Positions 11,886 through 23,544 of a stretch of 64,000 nt of DNA are shown here, one piece after another. Source of the stretch: Prochilodus magdalenae. Its lineage: Eukaryota; Chordata; Actinopteri; Characiformes; Prochilodontidae. The number at the start of each line of letters is the position of its first letter. The stretch's first letter is position 1. The translations under genes were made by a program, and so were the position numbers. The DNA lies in NCBI GenBank assembly GCA_024036415.1, contig JAMWET010001098.1:117501-181500 (forward strand), in the 5' to 3' direction. Under the pieces are notes generated by a model. It did not search any database, had not been told where the DNA came from, and saw nothing but the letters and a program-made list of their open reading frames with translations.

Positions 11886-12410
11886 ACACAGGTTTGCGTG
11901 TGAACTGCTGTACGTAGGTTCTAGCCTCCTGACGTTGAGTAGTCAGACTGACTGTGTCTCTGGTTAGAGGCCAGACTGCAGGACGCTGATCCAAGAGGGA
12001 CACAAGCTAACAGCCAGAGCTGCGGTTCCACCTGGCTTAATTATCTGAGAGCACTAAGAGTGAAAGTGAATCAGTGTTTCCAGACCGCTGGAACACAAAC
12101 GCTGGTCATGCGGTCCTCAGATAGGAAGCGCTGTACAGTGTACAGCCCTGACGGTGTGACACACACTGTGTGAGGTGAGTGTTAATAAGTCAACACGGCT
12201 TCATCCATCATAATGATTAATGGGAAAGGACTCTGATGATTTGGCCCAAACAGCCTCAAATAGCCGCTGGCATTTCTGAACAAGTACTCAAGCCCTCGTT
12301 CTCAGTGCTACCTTAAAACAACACATATTCTACCTGTCTGAAGTTTAGACACGGCTCCTCATAGCAGGTCCTCCTTCTGTGTATCTTAAAGCTTTACTGT
12401 AGAATGCCCA
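11886..12410. other. dst intron, nothing recognised
   Basis: No exon or repeat is evident. Confidence 0.45.
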
Positions 12411-12700
12411 GAAGACCCCGAATTATACAGTCCACCTTAAAATGCTCCAGAATGGAAAAATACAGTCCACCTTAAAACCCTCAAGAATGGAATTATACAG
12501 TCCACCTTAAAACCCTCCAGAATGTAATTATGCAGTCCACCTTAAACCCTCCAGAATTAAATAATACAGTCCACCTTAAAACCCTCCAGAATGGAATTAT
12601 GCAGTCCACCTTAAACCCTCCAGAATGGAATTATGCAGTCCACCTTAAACCCTCCAGAATGGAATTATCCAGTCCACCTTAAAACCCTCTCATGGAATTA
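12411..12700. repeat. Minisatellite, ~36-bp unit, about 8 copies
   Basis: CAGTCCACCTTAAA followed by ACCCTCCAGAATGGAATTAT is repeated with length variation of a few bases. Confidence 0.9.
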
Positions 12701-14429
12701 TAAAGACCCTAAACCCCTCCAGAGTGGAGCTGTACAGGAGGATGGAGCAGCTTCCTTACCCTGCAGTGGAGCTGATAGAACAAGGTTTATTACTAAGCAG
12801 GTTTGGAGCGATTCTATTGGTCGGTCCATCATGAATATTCACTAACCTGAAAGGAGAGCTAGAGCTTTTACACTGTGCAGAAAAAGAGATCAAAGTTTTT
12901 ACACCACTAAATATATATTAGAGGTGGAGATATGGAGGAGTATCATACTGTGTACATCAGGAGTAGATGTGGTGGATCAGGATATGGACTGGTTCAGACT
13001 CTCATCAGGTGGAGCTGTTCAGTGTACCACTGTAGAGTACCAGCTACATCCGTTTAGATGCTCCACTGAGATATACTGTATAACTTTCTAATCTGTGTGT
13101 TGAGTTTATTTGGCCGAATGTGGTTCGTTGCATTGAACATAAATATTCCACCGCAATTCTACCGCACGTCAACCAACTGAACACCATTTGTCTTGCAGCG
13201 GCTAAACAAGTGACTCAGCTTCTTCAACTGAATGTCCTTCAACAGTCAAATCAACCAAACAAATGAACCAGTCTGTGGCTGTTTCCCCTCTTGCTCCTGG
13301 GATCCTCAGGGTCTGGCTTCTCGAGCTAACGTTTCCTGGCTAAGTCATGGTTATTATCATCAACCCCCAATTTCACATCCATCATCCAACACCTGTCGTC
13401 TTTCTTCAGCCTTCACGACGCAGTGTTCTGTTCCAAACAGTGATCCATCCACAGTCAGGCGTGCTAGGGCTGTGGTGGGCTCTAAAGGGTTAATCCGAGA
13501 CGGACCTCCTGAACACTGAATAAGGAAGCGTGTACCGTCATTACAAATCAGTACTGGAGTATTCAAATTATTTGGGTCAGCTGGAAGTCTGCAGCCCAAG
13601 TCATGAGCGAAATGTCACGGCAGAGAACAGCAACCGCTGTGTGCAGGCTGTGTTCTGTCTCCAGGAGAACCCGATCTTCTCCCCCACACGACTGCTGGTC
13701 AAACAGAGCCATTATTAACGGACAGAACCATTTATGAAGGACTCTTTTCAGAGCCTCTAGAAAACAAGACAACTCCTTTACAAACCTAGTATGATTTTGG
13801 AATACGCTGGGAACATCCAGAGGGGTAACTTTACAGGAGGAGCCAAATAACATAAGAACGTCCCATGTAAGTCAAGGTAACCAGACGTCTTTCCAAGTCA
13901 TTTTGGGCCATTTCTTTTGATCTGGTCGTTATAAAATTCACACAGAATGTAAAGAACAACAGGTATTTTCAAATGACTCAACAACAAAAAAATTATTAAT
14001 CTGAAATGCCTGGTGATATACTACTGCCCGCTATCTAGAACCATAATAACTGGTCCAATACGTTCTCCCTGCCTAACATAATGCAGCCTAACAAGGACAA
14101 AACAGAACTCTTCTTTAACAGAGAAGTACATACATATATGTATATATATATATACACTGGGAGGAGAGCAATATTATTGGTTAATACAAACTGGCCACGC
14201 CCACTAGTGCACAGTGACATCACCAGTATAGTATTTTGCACAGTTATACGGCTACGTATAACTCAGAACAGACCAGTGGCAGTGATGGGAACCAGACGTC
14301 CACAAAGGTTCTGGCACCAAGCGGCTATGAACAGGGATCCAACTTCCTCAGTTCTGATACCGATACATAATCGTAGTGTTATGAGCAGTTATGACGTGAA
14401 GAGTGTAGAGCCAAACAAACAACTCGTTT
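12701..14429. other. dst intron, little recognised
   Basis: A short repeat at 12895-13060 (TTAGAGGTGGAGATA...) is shared with 9130-9225. There is an AT dinucleotide run near 14130-14155. No exon is supported. Confidence 0.4.
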
Positions 14430-15205
14430 GGTAGTCGAATATTTGAAAGATAATTAAATTGAGTAATCGATTATTCTGATTATTCATCTCTGAATGTAGC
14501 CACCAGCTTTGAGGTTTAGCTTGAGGCTAAACTGTTTTTAGTTTTTGTTTTTGCTAACAATGAAGCCACCATAGATGCTACCTTTTTCAAAAATGGACTG
14601 TTTTAATGAAGTTTTTCTCAATTACTAAAACGAATAATCGATTATTCGATTATGAATCGCTCAACTACCAAATAACCCTTGTGCACATTTGGAACTATAT
14701 CACTGTCGTTACAGTACATACACACACAGAAGAAAGTGTAGGTTCACTGGATTCAACATCTGAACTGGTGATGAACCCAAAACACAAATAGTCGAATAAT
14801 CCACCGATTACTGCAACAAATAATCGGTTATTCGGGTTATGAATCACGCACATACCAAATAACAACAACCTTGTATCAAAAGCCTTTTACTCCTCACAAG
14901 AATGTTACTGATTTTCTAATATGCAGTCATGATAGTAGAGTGTAGGGCTGCGACTACTCTGATAGTCGAATAATTGAACACTTATTGAAACTGATAATCA
15001 ATTATTGGGACTATAAAATCCCTGAATTACCAAATAACCCTTACGTATCAGCTTTTTAAAGTAGCTTGATGCTGTTTCATGAAATTGCTAACAAACAATG
15101 AAGCCAACAAACTGACTACCATATGTATTTCTATCAATTACTGAAGCGAATAATCGATTATTCGGGTTATTAATCGCTCAACTACCGCATAACATCTATG
15201 TTATT
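14430..15205. mobile_element. AT-rich DNA-transposon-like repeat (ATCGATTATTCG family)
   Basis: Recurrent CGAATAATCGATTATTCG motifs appear every few hundred bases. TAGGGCTGCGACTACT at 14943 looks like a terminal repeat whose inverted form, ATTAATCGTTGCAGCCCTA, ends at about 18543. The same family fills 17280-18545 and 21484-22840. It is non-coding and hAT-like by end sequence, by inference only. Confidence 0.5.
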
Positions 15206-15249
15206 TTGGAACTGTGATTACGGTACACTCAAAAGACATGTTGAGGTTC

Positions 15250-15625
15250 ACTGGTGGCTTTAGATACTAGATAAAGTGTCTATATGTGTGTAGTAGACAT
15301 GGTGACTCCTGGTTCCCATCACCACCACCACCACCACCACTGTAGAGAACACCTGGAACACCAACAGCTGGATTAATCAGTTTATATGACCAGCCACTGA
15401 GCGAACAAGCTGAGCTCAGACTTACTCTGATTATATGATCCGTCACGCCTGTGAGACAGTCTATTAATGATTAGGTAAACATCAGTCATGATAAGCAGCG
15501 ATATGGCACTTCACCCTCTTACAGGCACGGGGGAATTCAGAGTGGGCTTGGTCTGAGCATGTTCGGATGTACTTTACAGTGGTTGTGGTGGTGATGATGG
15601 GAACCAGGGGTCTCCATGCCTACAC
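15250..15625. mobile_element. MITE fragment
   Basis: GGTTCCCATCACCACCACC at 15312 and GATGGGAACCAGGGGTCTCC at 15597 are arms of the same miniature family that is complete at 18914-19533. The ends are missing. Confidence 0.45.
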
Positions 15626-15721
15626 CACACATACAGACACGATATTCCCAGAAGTATTTGCTCAAACGCATATGAACTTGAGTGACATCCCATTCTTAAT
15701 CCCACGGGTGTAATATGACAT

Positions 15722-16765
15722 CGGCCCACCCTCTACAGCTATATCAGCTTCAGTTCCTCTAGGAAACTTTCCACAAGGGTTAGGAATGTGTTCATGGGAA
15801 TTTCTGACCATTCTTCCAGAAGCTCATTGGTGAGGTCAGACACTGATGTTGGACGAGAAGGCCTGGCTCTCAGTCTCCGCTCTAATTCATCCCAAAGGTG
15901 TTCTATCGGGTGGAGGTCAGGACTCAGGCTAGTCCAGTTCCTCCACACCAGACTCGCTCATCCATGTCTTTATGGAGCTTGCTCTGTGCACTGGTGTGCG
16001 GTCAGGTTGGAACAGGAAGGGGCCGTCCCCAAACTGTCCCCACAAAGTTGGGAGCATGGAATGGTCCAGAGTCTCTTGGTCTGCTGAAGCATTAAGAGTT
16101 CCTCTCACTGGAACTAAGGGGCGGAGCCCAACTCCTGAACAACAACCCCACACCATAATCCCCCCTCCACCAACTCTACACTCAGCACAGTGCAGTCAGA
16201 CCAGTACCGTTCTCCTGGTACCGCCAAACCCAGACTCGTCTATCTGATTACTAGAGAGAGAAGCGTGATTGGTCACTCCAGAGAACACGCCTCCACTGCT
16301 CTAGAGTCCAGGGGCGGAGCTTTACACCACTGCATTCCACTCTCTGCACTGCGCTTGGTGATGTGAGGCTGGGATGCAGCTGCTCGCCTTGGAAACCCAT
16401 TCCATGAAGCTCTACACACTGTTCCTGAGCTGATCTGAAGGACACATGAAGTTTGGAGGTCTGTAGTGATGGACTCTGTAGAAAGTTGGTGACCTCTGCG
16501 CACTATGACCCTCAGCATTCGCTGACCCCGCTCTGTCATTGTACGTGGTCTAACACTTTGTGGCTGAGTTGCTGTGGTTCCCAATCACTCCCACTGTGTT
16601 ACAATCCCACTGACAGCTGAATGTGGAATATTTAGTAGTGAGAATTGTCCTATCACGGTAGCGAGAGCGTCCCCCATTCTTTCCCTAATGTCTGCATGTC
16701 TAGGTTCTCGGTTTTATACACCTGTGGCCATGAAAGTGATGGAAACGCCTGAATTCGGTGACTTT
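15722..16765 (-). pseudogene. Tc1/mariner transposase pseudogene
   Basis: Minus-strand frames give, in order: an N-terminal piece (16584 downwards) with a second helix-turn-helix; VLWSDQSRFSL with the first catalytic Asp but Gln where Glu is usual; VWGCCSG; DRTPVHRASSIKTWM in place of the usual D-N-A-P-V-H; and SPDLHPIEHLWDELERRL with the catalytic Glu of a DD34E triad. The pieces lie in different frames with stops between them, so the copy is dead. Fish Tc1 ends typically carry a CACAGGTGTATAAAAC segment, seen inverted near 16716-16731. The element sits among AT-rich element sequence and may be nested in it. Confidence 0.85.
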
Positions 16766-17279
16766 GATGGAGCTGTAGAGGTGGACAGACGTCTAGAGTG
16801 TCTCTAGAGCCGGTGAAGTTCCCCTTTAACTATGTAACCTCGTTTTCAGTACGCTCGTCAGGATAAACATCCAGGACACTTGCTGATGGGAGTCAAAGGC
16901 ATGCTTGTTTTTCTTTTCGCCCCGAGACAGTAAAAGTCACCACTGCAAAGCAGCTCTAATCATAAGACCTCATCAGGCCTTGAGCCTCAACACAGCTGAC
17001 CTCGCTTATCAATTGCTTATGATGTTCAGGAATGGAAAGGAAACTCAACTGTGTTTACTCTACTGGACACATGGCGTCAACAACAGACGAGCACCAGCAC
17101 AGATTTTAGGCGCTACCGTCAAGTAGGTCTGAGCAAAACAACTGGATTTAGCATTACTGTGCTCCATCACGTTACAGTGTGCTTTATTTATGAGCACACC
17201 TTGTTTATTGTCAGCACTTCAAAGCACTTCTCTAGAAAGACAGAATAACTAGCTGTGTTTAGACATAGGGAAAGCCTAC
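16766..17279. other. dst intron with MITE end fragment
   Basis: GGTGAAGTTCCCCTTTAA at 16812-16829 matches a terminal repeat of the 18914-19533 MITE. Otherwise nothing is recognised. Confidence 0.4.
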
Positions 17280-18545
17280 CATGACTATTTTGATGGCCGA
17301 ATAATCGACCGATTATTGGATGGAATAATCAGAATAATCGACTCACTATTGGACAGAACAACCAAAATAATCGATCCGATTACTGAACAAAATAACCAGA
17401 ATAATCGATCCGATTATTGAACAGAATAATCACAATAATCAATCAGATTATTATCTGATTATTATCAGAATCTGTTATTCGGGTTATGACTTGCTAAAGT
17501 ACCAAACCATGTACCAAAAGCCTTTTCTGCCTAACAAATGACGTTACTGAGCTCTTATACGCAGTTATGACATGGCGTGTAGTCGATTATTCGGATTATG
17601 ATTAGCTCAATTTTTAAATAACTCTTACGAAGCTATCAGCTTTTAGCTTGAGGCTGGTTTGTTATGCATTTGCTAACTAACAATGAATTTCATACAGACT
17701 GACACATTATTGAAAATTGACTGACTGATTACGAAGTGCTCAACTACCAAATAATCCTTACAAAATTCACAGTTTTAATAAACTTATTGAAAACAATTAT
17801 CGATTATTCGGATTATTAAATCACTCAATTACCAAACAACTCTTATGTAGCTATGAGCTTTTTAGTAATAGCCCAGCCCAAAAAATGACTGTTTTGAAGA
17901 ACTCTCTCTCGATTACTGAAACAAATAATTGATTATTCGATTAATCGTGAATTCGAAATATCTCTTAGTAGCTATGAGCTTTTTAATAAAGCCTGAGGCT
18001 GTTTTTTGAAGCTAACTAACAATGAAGTTTAAGTTTTGAAGAACTCTCTATCGATTACTAAAACGAATAATCGATTATTAGAATTTGAATTGTGAATCGC
18101 TCAATTACCAAATCACTTTTATCAGTTTTTAAACATAGCTTCAGTTTGTTTTATCCGTTTGCTAAACAACAATGAAGAAAATAATTTACTATTTTAATCA
18201 ACTTTCCTGCTAATACCAAAGATAAATTAAACTCTGATATGATTTTCCTGCCATAATTTGAAACCAAGGATGTGCAAAAGTAGCTGTTGCTACTAAAATC
18301 CAACAAAACTAAATCAGTTTTTGCTTAATTGGGTAAATAACATCTAAATTTATTTATTTAAATTTATTTTATTTATTTACTTTTAAATGAAAACCATGTA
18401 AATAGTTTAAATACAACTAAATTCCAGAATCATACGTAGAAACGGAGGGCATTACGCCACCGACTAATCGACCGCTAAATTAACTGCCAACTAATCTGGT
18501 AATCGATGTTAGTTGACTAAGTTGATTAATCGTTGCAGCCCTATT
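17280..18545. mobile_element. AT-rich element (ATCGATTATTCG family), right part
   Basis: Repeated ATAATCGATTATTCG motifs are separated by partly repeated modules such as GCTATGAGCTTTTTA and CTAACTAACAATGAAG. It ends in ATTAATCGTTGCAGCCCTA, the inverted counterpart of the 14943 end. No coding frame was found. Confidence 0.55.
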
Positions 18546-18913
18546 CAGATGGAGATATGTGCGTAGCGATATCATGCTTCTCCCTTTTCGTCCACCTCTA
18601 GAACAAAGCAGCCACAACTGCGCTGCCCTGAAGGCCGTAAGAGAAGAACCTGCATGCACATCCTCAAATGATTCAGATGCATTAAAATAGCATTTCCTCT
18701 TGAGTGCATGTGCACAGAGGGTGAGTAAACCACGGCTGACTTAATGGATGTGACAAGCAGCCCAGCGGGACGGCATATCCTGGCGAACATGCCATCTCTC
18801 CTGGAAGAACAGCCTTTTCCAACATCGACCGGGAAAGAAAGAACATACAACCATGGCTGGCCTCGGGACCATCAGCAGCCTCGCTCTGAGAGCCGAGTCA
18901 TCCTGCCCCATGT

Positions 18914-19533
18914 TAAAGGGGAAGTTCACCAGATGCTAAAATCATGAAGATGTAAACGGAGTCATTCCGAGCGGGTTTGGTACGGAATGTCTGAATACAG
19001 AGACTTATGGAGTGGTGGCGATGGGAACCAGGGGTCACTGTGAAGGGTCAGCGTGAAGGGTCATCATATCTAGAACACAAATAAAGCCATTTCATTCACT
19101 CTCCAAACCCAGCAGTGAACCTATACGTGTCTTCGGAGTGTTTGTGTACAAAATGGTGGGAATTCTGGGAATATTAGGATTTATCTGTGGACTATTTCGC
19201 CTCACAGCACCCGGTGTGTATCCCTTCACCACGAACCCAGCCTAATAAATCATAAATAAAGTAAAAACTTCACCATGAAATCATCTTTAAACAACGTCCC
19301 AGCCATCAGGCAGCGCATTCATAAGCATGTCATATACTAACTCTCTGTGAGTGAGCTTTTAGAGGTGGACGGACGTCTGGTTCCTATCACCACCACTGTA
19401 AACATTCCTCACTTGGCAGGTCTCTCCACACTGGAGCACTCCACACACACATCTCTCTGAAGGACTCTGTTTACATCTTAATCATGTAAGCAGGCAGGGG
19501 ATTTTGGAGAGTCGGTGGAGTTCCCCTTTAAGG
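18914..19533. mobile_element. Complete MITE with terminal inverted repeats
   Basis: The left end TTAAAGGGGAAGTTCACC is mirrored by GGTGGAGTTCCCCTTTAA at the right end. Inside, GATGGGAACCAGGGGTC is mirrored by GACGTCTGGTTCCTATCACC, and AAGATGTAAACGGAGTC by GACTCTGTTTACATCTT. It is therefore largely self-complementary, about 620 bp, with no coding capacity. A TTAA-like target is possible. Related copies lie in znf451 introns. Confidence 0.75.
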
Positions 19534-19782
19534 GCGTTGGACCGGCTGTAAGGCTGGCTGGACTGTGGAAAGTCCTTGTCCACTCAGAACCAGCGCGAGA
19601 CACCAACACTAACACCTCCGTCTGTCACGCGCTGACCGTCCACGCGAGCTCGGAATGACTAAGCACGCTTTGGCTCCGTCCCGGCCGCTGACGCGCAAGC
19701 CCAACGGTCAGCCAGGGGTCCTAAACGGAGACCCCACCGCCTGTAAACGCCGAAGCCGGCCCGCCCGAGCGAGCGCCTTTAC

Positions 19783-19870
19783 CTTTGTACTTCTCGAGCA
19801 CGTCCTCGTACGCCTGCAGGTAGTCCTTCTCGTCCGCGAGCATGAACGCCGCCGGGGTGTAGTGAGCCAT
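19783..19870 (-). CDS. dst: dst first exon, actin-binding isoform 1
   Basis: It encodes MAHYTPAAFM, then LADEKDYLQAYEDVLEKYK, 29 codons plus one base, ending in AAAG|GTAAAG. Human DST isoform 1 starts with a closely matching MAGYLSPAAYL... and EYLQAYEDVLERYK. The sequence is known in DST as an alternative N-terminus placed just before the calponin-homology actin-binding pair. The ATG is the only one in frame at this position and matches the human start. Phase 1 agrees with continuation into the Asp codon of the shared exon off-window. It lies in a CpG-rich stretch, consistent with its own promoter. Confidence 0.93.
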
Positions 19871-20060
19871 GGCCGGGGAGGGGGGCTGAGGTGACTCGGC
19901 TCTTTAGCAGGCGGCTAATGGAGCACTGACTGCTGGCTGGAGACCCGTGCAGTCCCGGCGCTGCTGAGGCCACACCTCTCCGCCCACAGCGCATCGCGCG
20001 ACCAATGAGCGCGAACCTGAGCCGTGATTGAAGACCTGCTATATATACACACACTTATGA
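19871..20060 (-). promoter_or_regulatory. dst: Putative promoter and 5' UTR of dst isoform 1
   Basis: CpG-rich sequence continues upstream of the ATG. A TATATATA lies at 20040-20047 and a CCAAT motif at 20002-20006 (opposite strand relative to the gene). The TATA box is about 170 bp upstream of the ATG, so a start site near 20010 is possible. The placement is inferred from motifs only. Confidence 0.4.
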
Positions 20061-20079
20061 AGTCATCTTCCGTTTATTA

Positions 20080-20138
20080 ATACATAATAATAATAATAAT
20101 AATAATAATATTAATAATAATAATAATTATTATTATTA

Positions 20139-20173
<35 letters not shown>

Positions 20174-20237
20174 TTATGATTGTTGTTTTGTTATTGTTGC
20201 TAAATAAAAGTATTAATATTTTTTATTATTTTTGTTG

Positions 20238-20271
<34 letters not shown>

Positions 20272-20400
20272 TGTTATTATTATTATGATGATGATGATTA
20301 TTATTATGTCATTGTTGTTTTGTTATTTGTGTTTAATAAAAAATATGATTATTATTGTTGTTCCTGCTGTGGCTGTTGTTTTGGTTAATAATAAACATTA
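20080..20400. repeat. AAT/ATT microsatellite
   Basis: An AAT run is followed by ATT runs with TGTTGTT and GATGATG interruptions. The two orientations could pair as a hairpin. It lies immediately upstream of the dst isoform-1 promoter. Confidence 0.95.
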
Positions 20401-20574
20401 TTATGTTTTATTTATAAAATAAATATATAAATAATATGAAATAAAATTAATTAATTAATCTGCTCAGGTGACTACACAGTATAGTACAGTCCAGGGATAC
20501 GAGGCATATACATACACACATGCATATTAGTGTATACAGTGGTACAAGCTCTATATGCTATCTGTATATATATA

Positions 20575-20850
20575 TATATAGTGCAGCAGTGACACTGAGG
20601 TGTCCATCAGCACTGCTGTGTCTGATCCACTAACACCAGCACCACACACACTAACACACCACCACCACGTCAGTGTCACTGCAGTGCTGAGAATGATCCA
20701 CCCCCCACATCATTCCTGCTCTGTGGTGGTCCTGTGGGGGTCCTGACCATTGAAGAACAGGGTAATACAGTATACAGAGAAACAGATGGACTACAGTCTG
20801 GACCTGTACACCTACAGAGTGTCCTGTATGCTCAGTGGAGCTGATAACAT
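20575..20850. mobile_element. Dispersed fold-back repeat, half copy
   Basis: It shares GTGTCTGATCCACTAACACC, CACGTCAGTGTCACTGCAG and GAAACAGATGGACTACAGTC with 6775-7040 and 60930-61245. Confidence 0.7.
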
Positions 20851-21483
20851 GAACAACATTCGTGGAGTCCGCGCAGCATTACATACGTATACATATATAT
20901 ATTTATATATATAATGTTTATGATGATAACCCTGCAGTACTGTAATATGACGGCCCTCAACACAAAGAAGGGCTTGGCTTCCATCTCCAGGCCTAGAAGC
21001 CCAGCTGTGACTTGTTTTCATTACACCTGAGTCATAACTCATTATTTGCTCGTTATTAAATTCTTCTCGGGCTGAACCGGGTGTGTGTGCTAGAGCAGGG
21101 AAGCCCAACTGGTCTGCACTGCGGTAATAAGACGCGCCAATGTGCTGATATTAATTCATTAACGAGATCAATTACGTCACATTCGGGTCGTAAATGCTTT
21201 TCCGAGCAGGCTGTGGATACGGTCAACATGGATTCGCTGGATTCAGTGCAGTGCAGCTCAGGAAGGCGTCTGTGATGGTATATTTTAGCCCCTCCCCTTT
21301 CTGTTTGATCTCTTTCTCCCTGGAGCTTTGTTTCATTAGGCACCCTGTTCTGACGAGTAAAATACACTAATAAAACGGAATGAATCTTCGATCCAACAGC
21401 CTTGTATTAACAGGCTTTACTACCGACACAAGGAATCACCCTGAGCTCTATTATACAGTTATAACACGGAGAGTGCAAAGCTG
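20851..21483. other. dst intron; unique block
   Basis: 21030-21330 is unique within the window and contains ATTAATTCATTAACGAGATC, a cluster of homeodomain-type ATTA/TAAT cores. The overlapping 103-codon minus frame is not convincing. It could be a conserved non-coding element; that is inference. Confidence 0.3.
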
Positions 21484-22540
21484 CAACAAAGGACATACCT
21501 TGAGGGTCGAATAATCGATCGATCGTTGAATCAAATAATCGGTTGTTTGTTTTATTGGTGAACTGCCCTGTTTCCAAATAGAGCAATTTGTAATGATAGC
21601 TAGCTATGTTGTGTCATAATCTGTCAACAATTCAATCGAATAATCGATTGTTCATTTGATTATGAGCTGTCCTGTTTCCGAATAGTCAACACGAAAATTG
21701 AATAATCGATTATTCTATTTATTATTCATGGTTCTGTTTCCAAATAGAGCAAAAAAATCTCTATTTTTAAAAATAATTGGTCTATAATTGCATCAAACAT
21801 TCGGCTTTTTGGTTTGGTGTTATTGTGAATCGTCCAGTTCCAGATACAGCCATTTGTAATAATAGATCTCTTGTTTTGTCGAATAATCTGTCAGCAATTA
21901 AATCGAATAATCGATTACTTGGTTTATTGTGAATCGCTGTTTCCAAATAGAGCAATTTGTAATAATAAATCGTTATGTTGTCGAATAATCGCTCAACAAT
22001 CGAGTCGAATAAACGATTATTCAAATTTATTATTATCTGCTCTGTTGCCAAATAGCTCTTATGTGGCTATCAGCTTTTTAATTTAGCATGAGGTTGTTTT
22101 GTGCATTTGCATACTTACAATGCAGAGAATAAAGAGAAATATCTTATTCACTAATTTACGCTTTTTATGACGTTTCTTGCTAATACGCTACACATTAAGA
22201 TAAACAATATTATACTACAATATCTTTATCCTGTCAGAATGTAAAACCAAGGATGTGCAACATAGCACCAATAAAATATTACCCAGTTAAATTGTTTTTT
22301 TTTTTAAAGTAAAGAAGTTTTCAAGTTTCAGGTACATAAAAAGTCTACCAAAATTAAAAACTGGAATTTAAACAGAGTATTAATCGGTCAGTCTAGACTA
22401 AATTCTACAATCGAGGGTGTTTACTAACATGGGGGAAATCACGTCAGTAAATAACCAATTATTGAATTAGTTGCCAACTAATTTGGTTGTCGATTTTAAT
22501 TGACTAATCGATTAATCGATGCAGTCCTAGTGCGGCCTAG
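21484..22540. mobile_element. AT-rich element (ATCGATTATTCG family), copy 2
   Basis: Several modules each hold TCGAATAATCGATTATTC-like palindromes and TTTCCAAATAGAGCAATTTG. The right end CGATTAATCGATGCAGTCCTA matches the family terminus. Non-coding. Confidence 0.55.
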
Positions 22541-22739
22541 TGTAAACAGGCCCATACATACAGTTACCATGTGAAGCAATGAACACACCATACTCAACAC
22601 ATGTGAGTTTGCACTCCTGGTAATCAGAGATGCTTCAGTGACGTAGTTACAGGGAAGTCATGGTATTAACATGGTTCTCTATTAGTGTAGCTTTAAACCG
22701 GTTTCTGTGTGACGTAACACATACTATATACAGTAAATG

Positions 22740-22840
22740 ACTAATTGTTATTGTCGCCAACTAATCGACTAATTAATTAGTTGCCAAATAATTTGGTCAT
22801 TGATTAATTGATAAGTCGATTAATCGTTGCTGCCCTGTAA
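22740..22840. mobile_element. AT-rich element terminus, fragment
   Basis: It ends in GATTAATCGTTGCTGCCCTG, the same terminus as at 18543 and 22530, preceded by an ACTAATCGACTAATTAATTAG stretch. Confidence 0.5.
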
Positions 22841-22844
22841 TGTA

Positions 22845-23540
22845 CGGAGCCCCATTCTAAAGCACTGAGTCCATGCGATGATAATACACCACTTTACAAA
22901 GGCCCTTCGATCACACTATGACATCAACTCCTGCACGCATTATCAGCAGCTACTTCCACATTACACAGAGCCTGTCGGGCCCCTCTACGTGACAACAGGG
23001 GCCAGAATAAAGCAAGCCTTGGTTTCTTAATGAGTCTCACCCAGTATGCACATACTGGGGACCTCTTCTCTGAGCCTGTGGTGGCAGTGTCCACCCTGTG
23101 GCATGTGGCTGAGACTGCTGCTGCTGCTGAGCCAACATGAACTGGGAGTAAGTCAAATGCCTCAGGGTCCTGCTGCCCCCCTCGTTTAGTACTGAGGACC
23201 TGAACGGAGCAGCACAGCAAGGGTAGAGTCACTGAGGACACCAAGAGGACAAACGAGCTTCATCTGGTAGTGGGCAAAAGGCTACATTTCACCTGACAGC
23301 AGAAATGATAAGGTGGACTATCCTGGACTGCTATAAGGCTGAGATGGGTGTGAAGGCTATGACGCTAACTTTACAGCAGAGAGTAAAATAAACACAAGCA
23401 AAAGTTCAATGCTAAGGAATGTAAAAAGTTTCATCCTCCAATAGGGGGTGAAGGATAACCATCATATCATGGTACTCCATTTTTGCAAGATGTAAAGAAA
23501 ATATATATGAAGAAAATTATATATATACACATATATAAGT
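22845..23540. other. dst intron, nothing recognised
   Basis: No exon or repeat was found. A 106-codon minus frame at 22924-23244 has no recognisable domain. Confidence 0.4.
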
Positions 23541-23544
23541 TTTT

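Noticed and set aside
21056..21367. 103-codon minus ORF
   Set aside because: No homology was recognised, and its first codon is inside low-information sequence. I treat the block as possibly conserved non-coding DNA instead.
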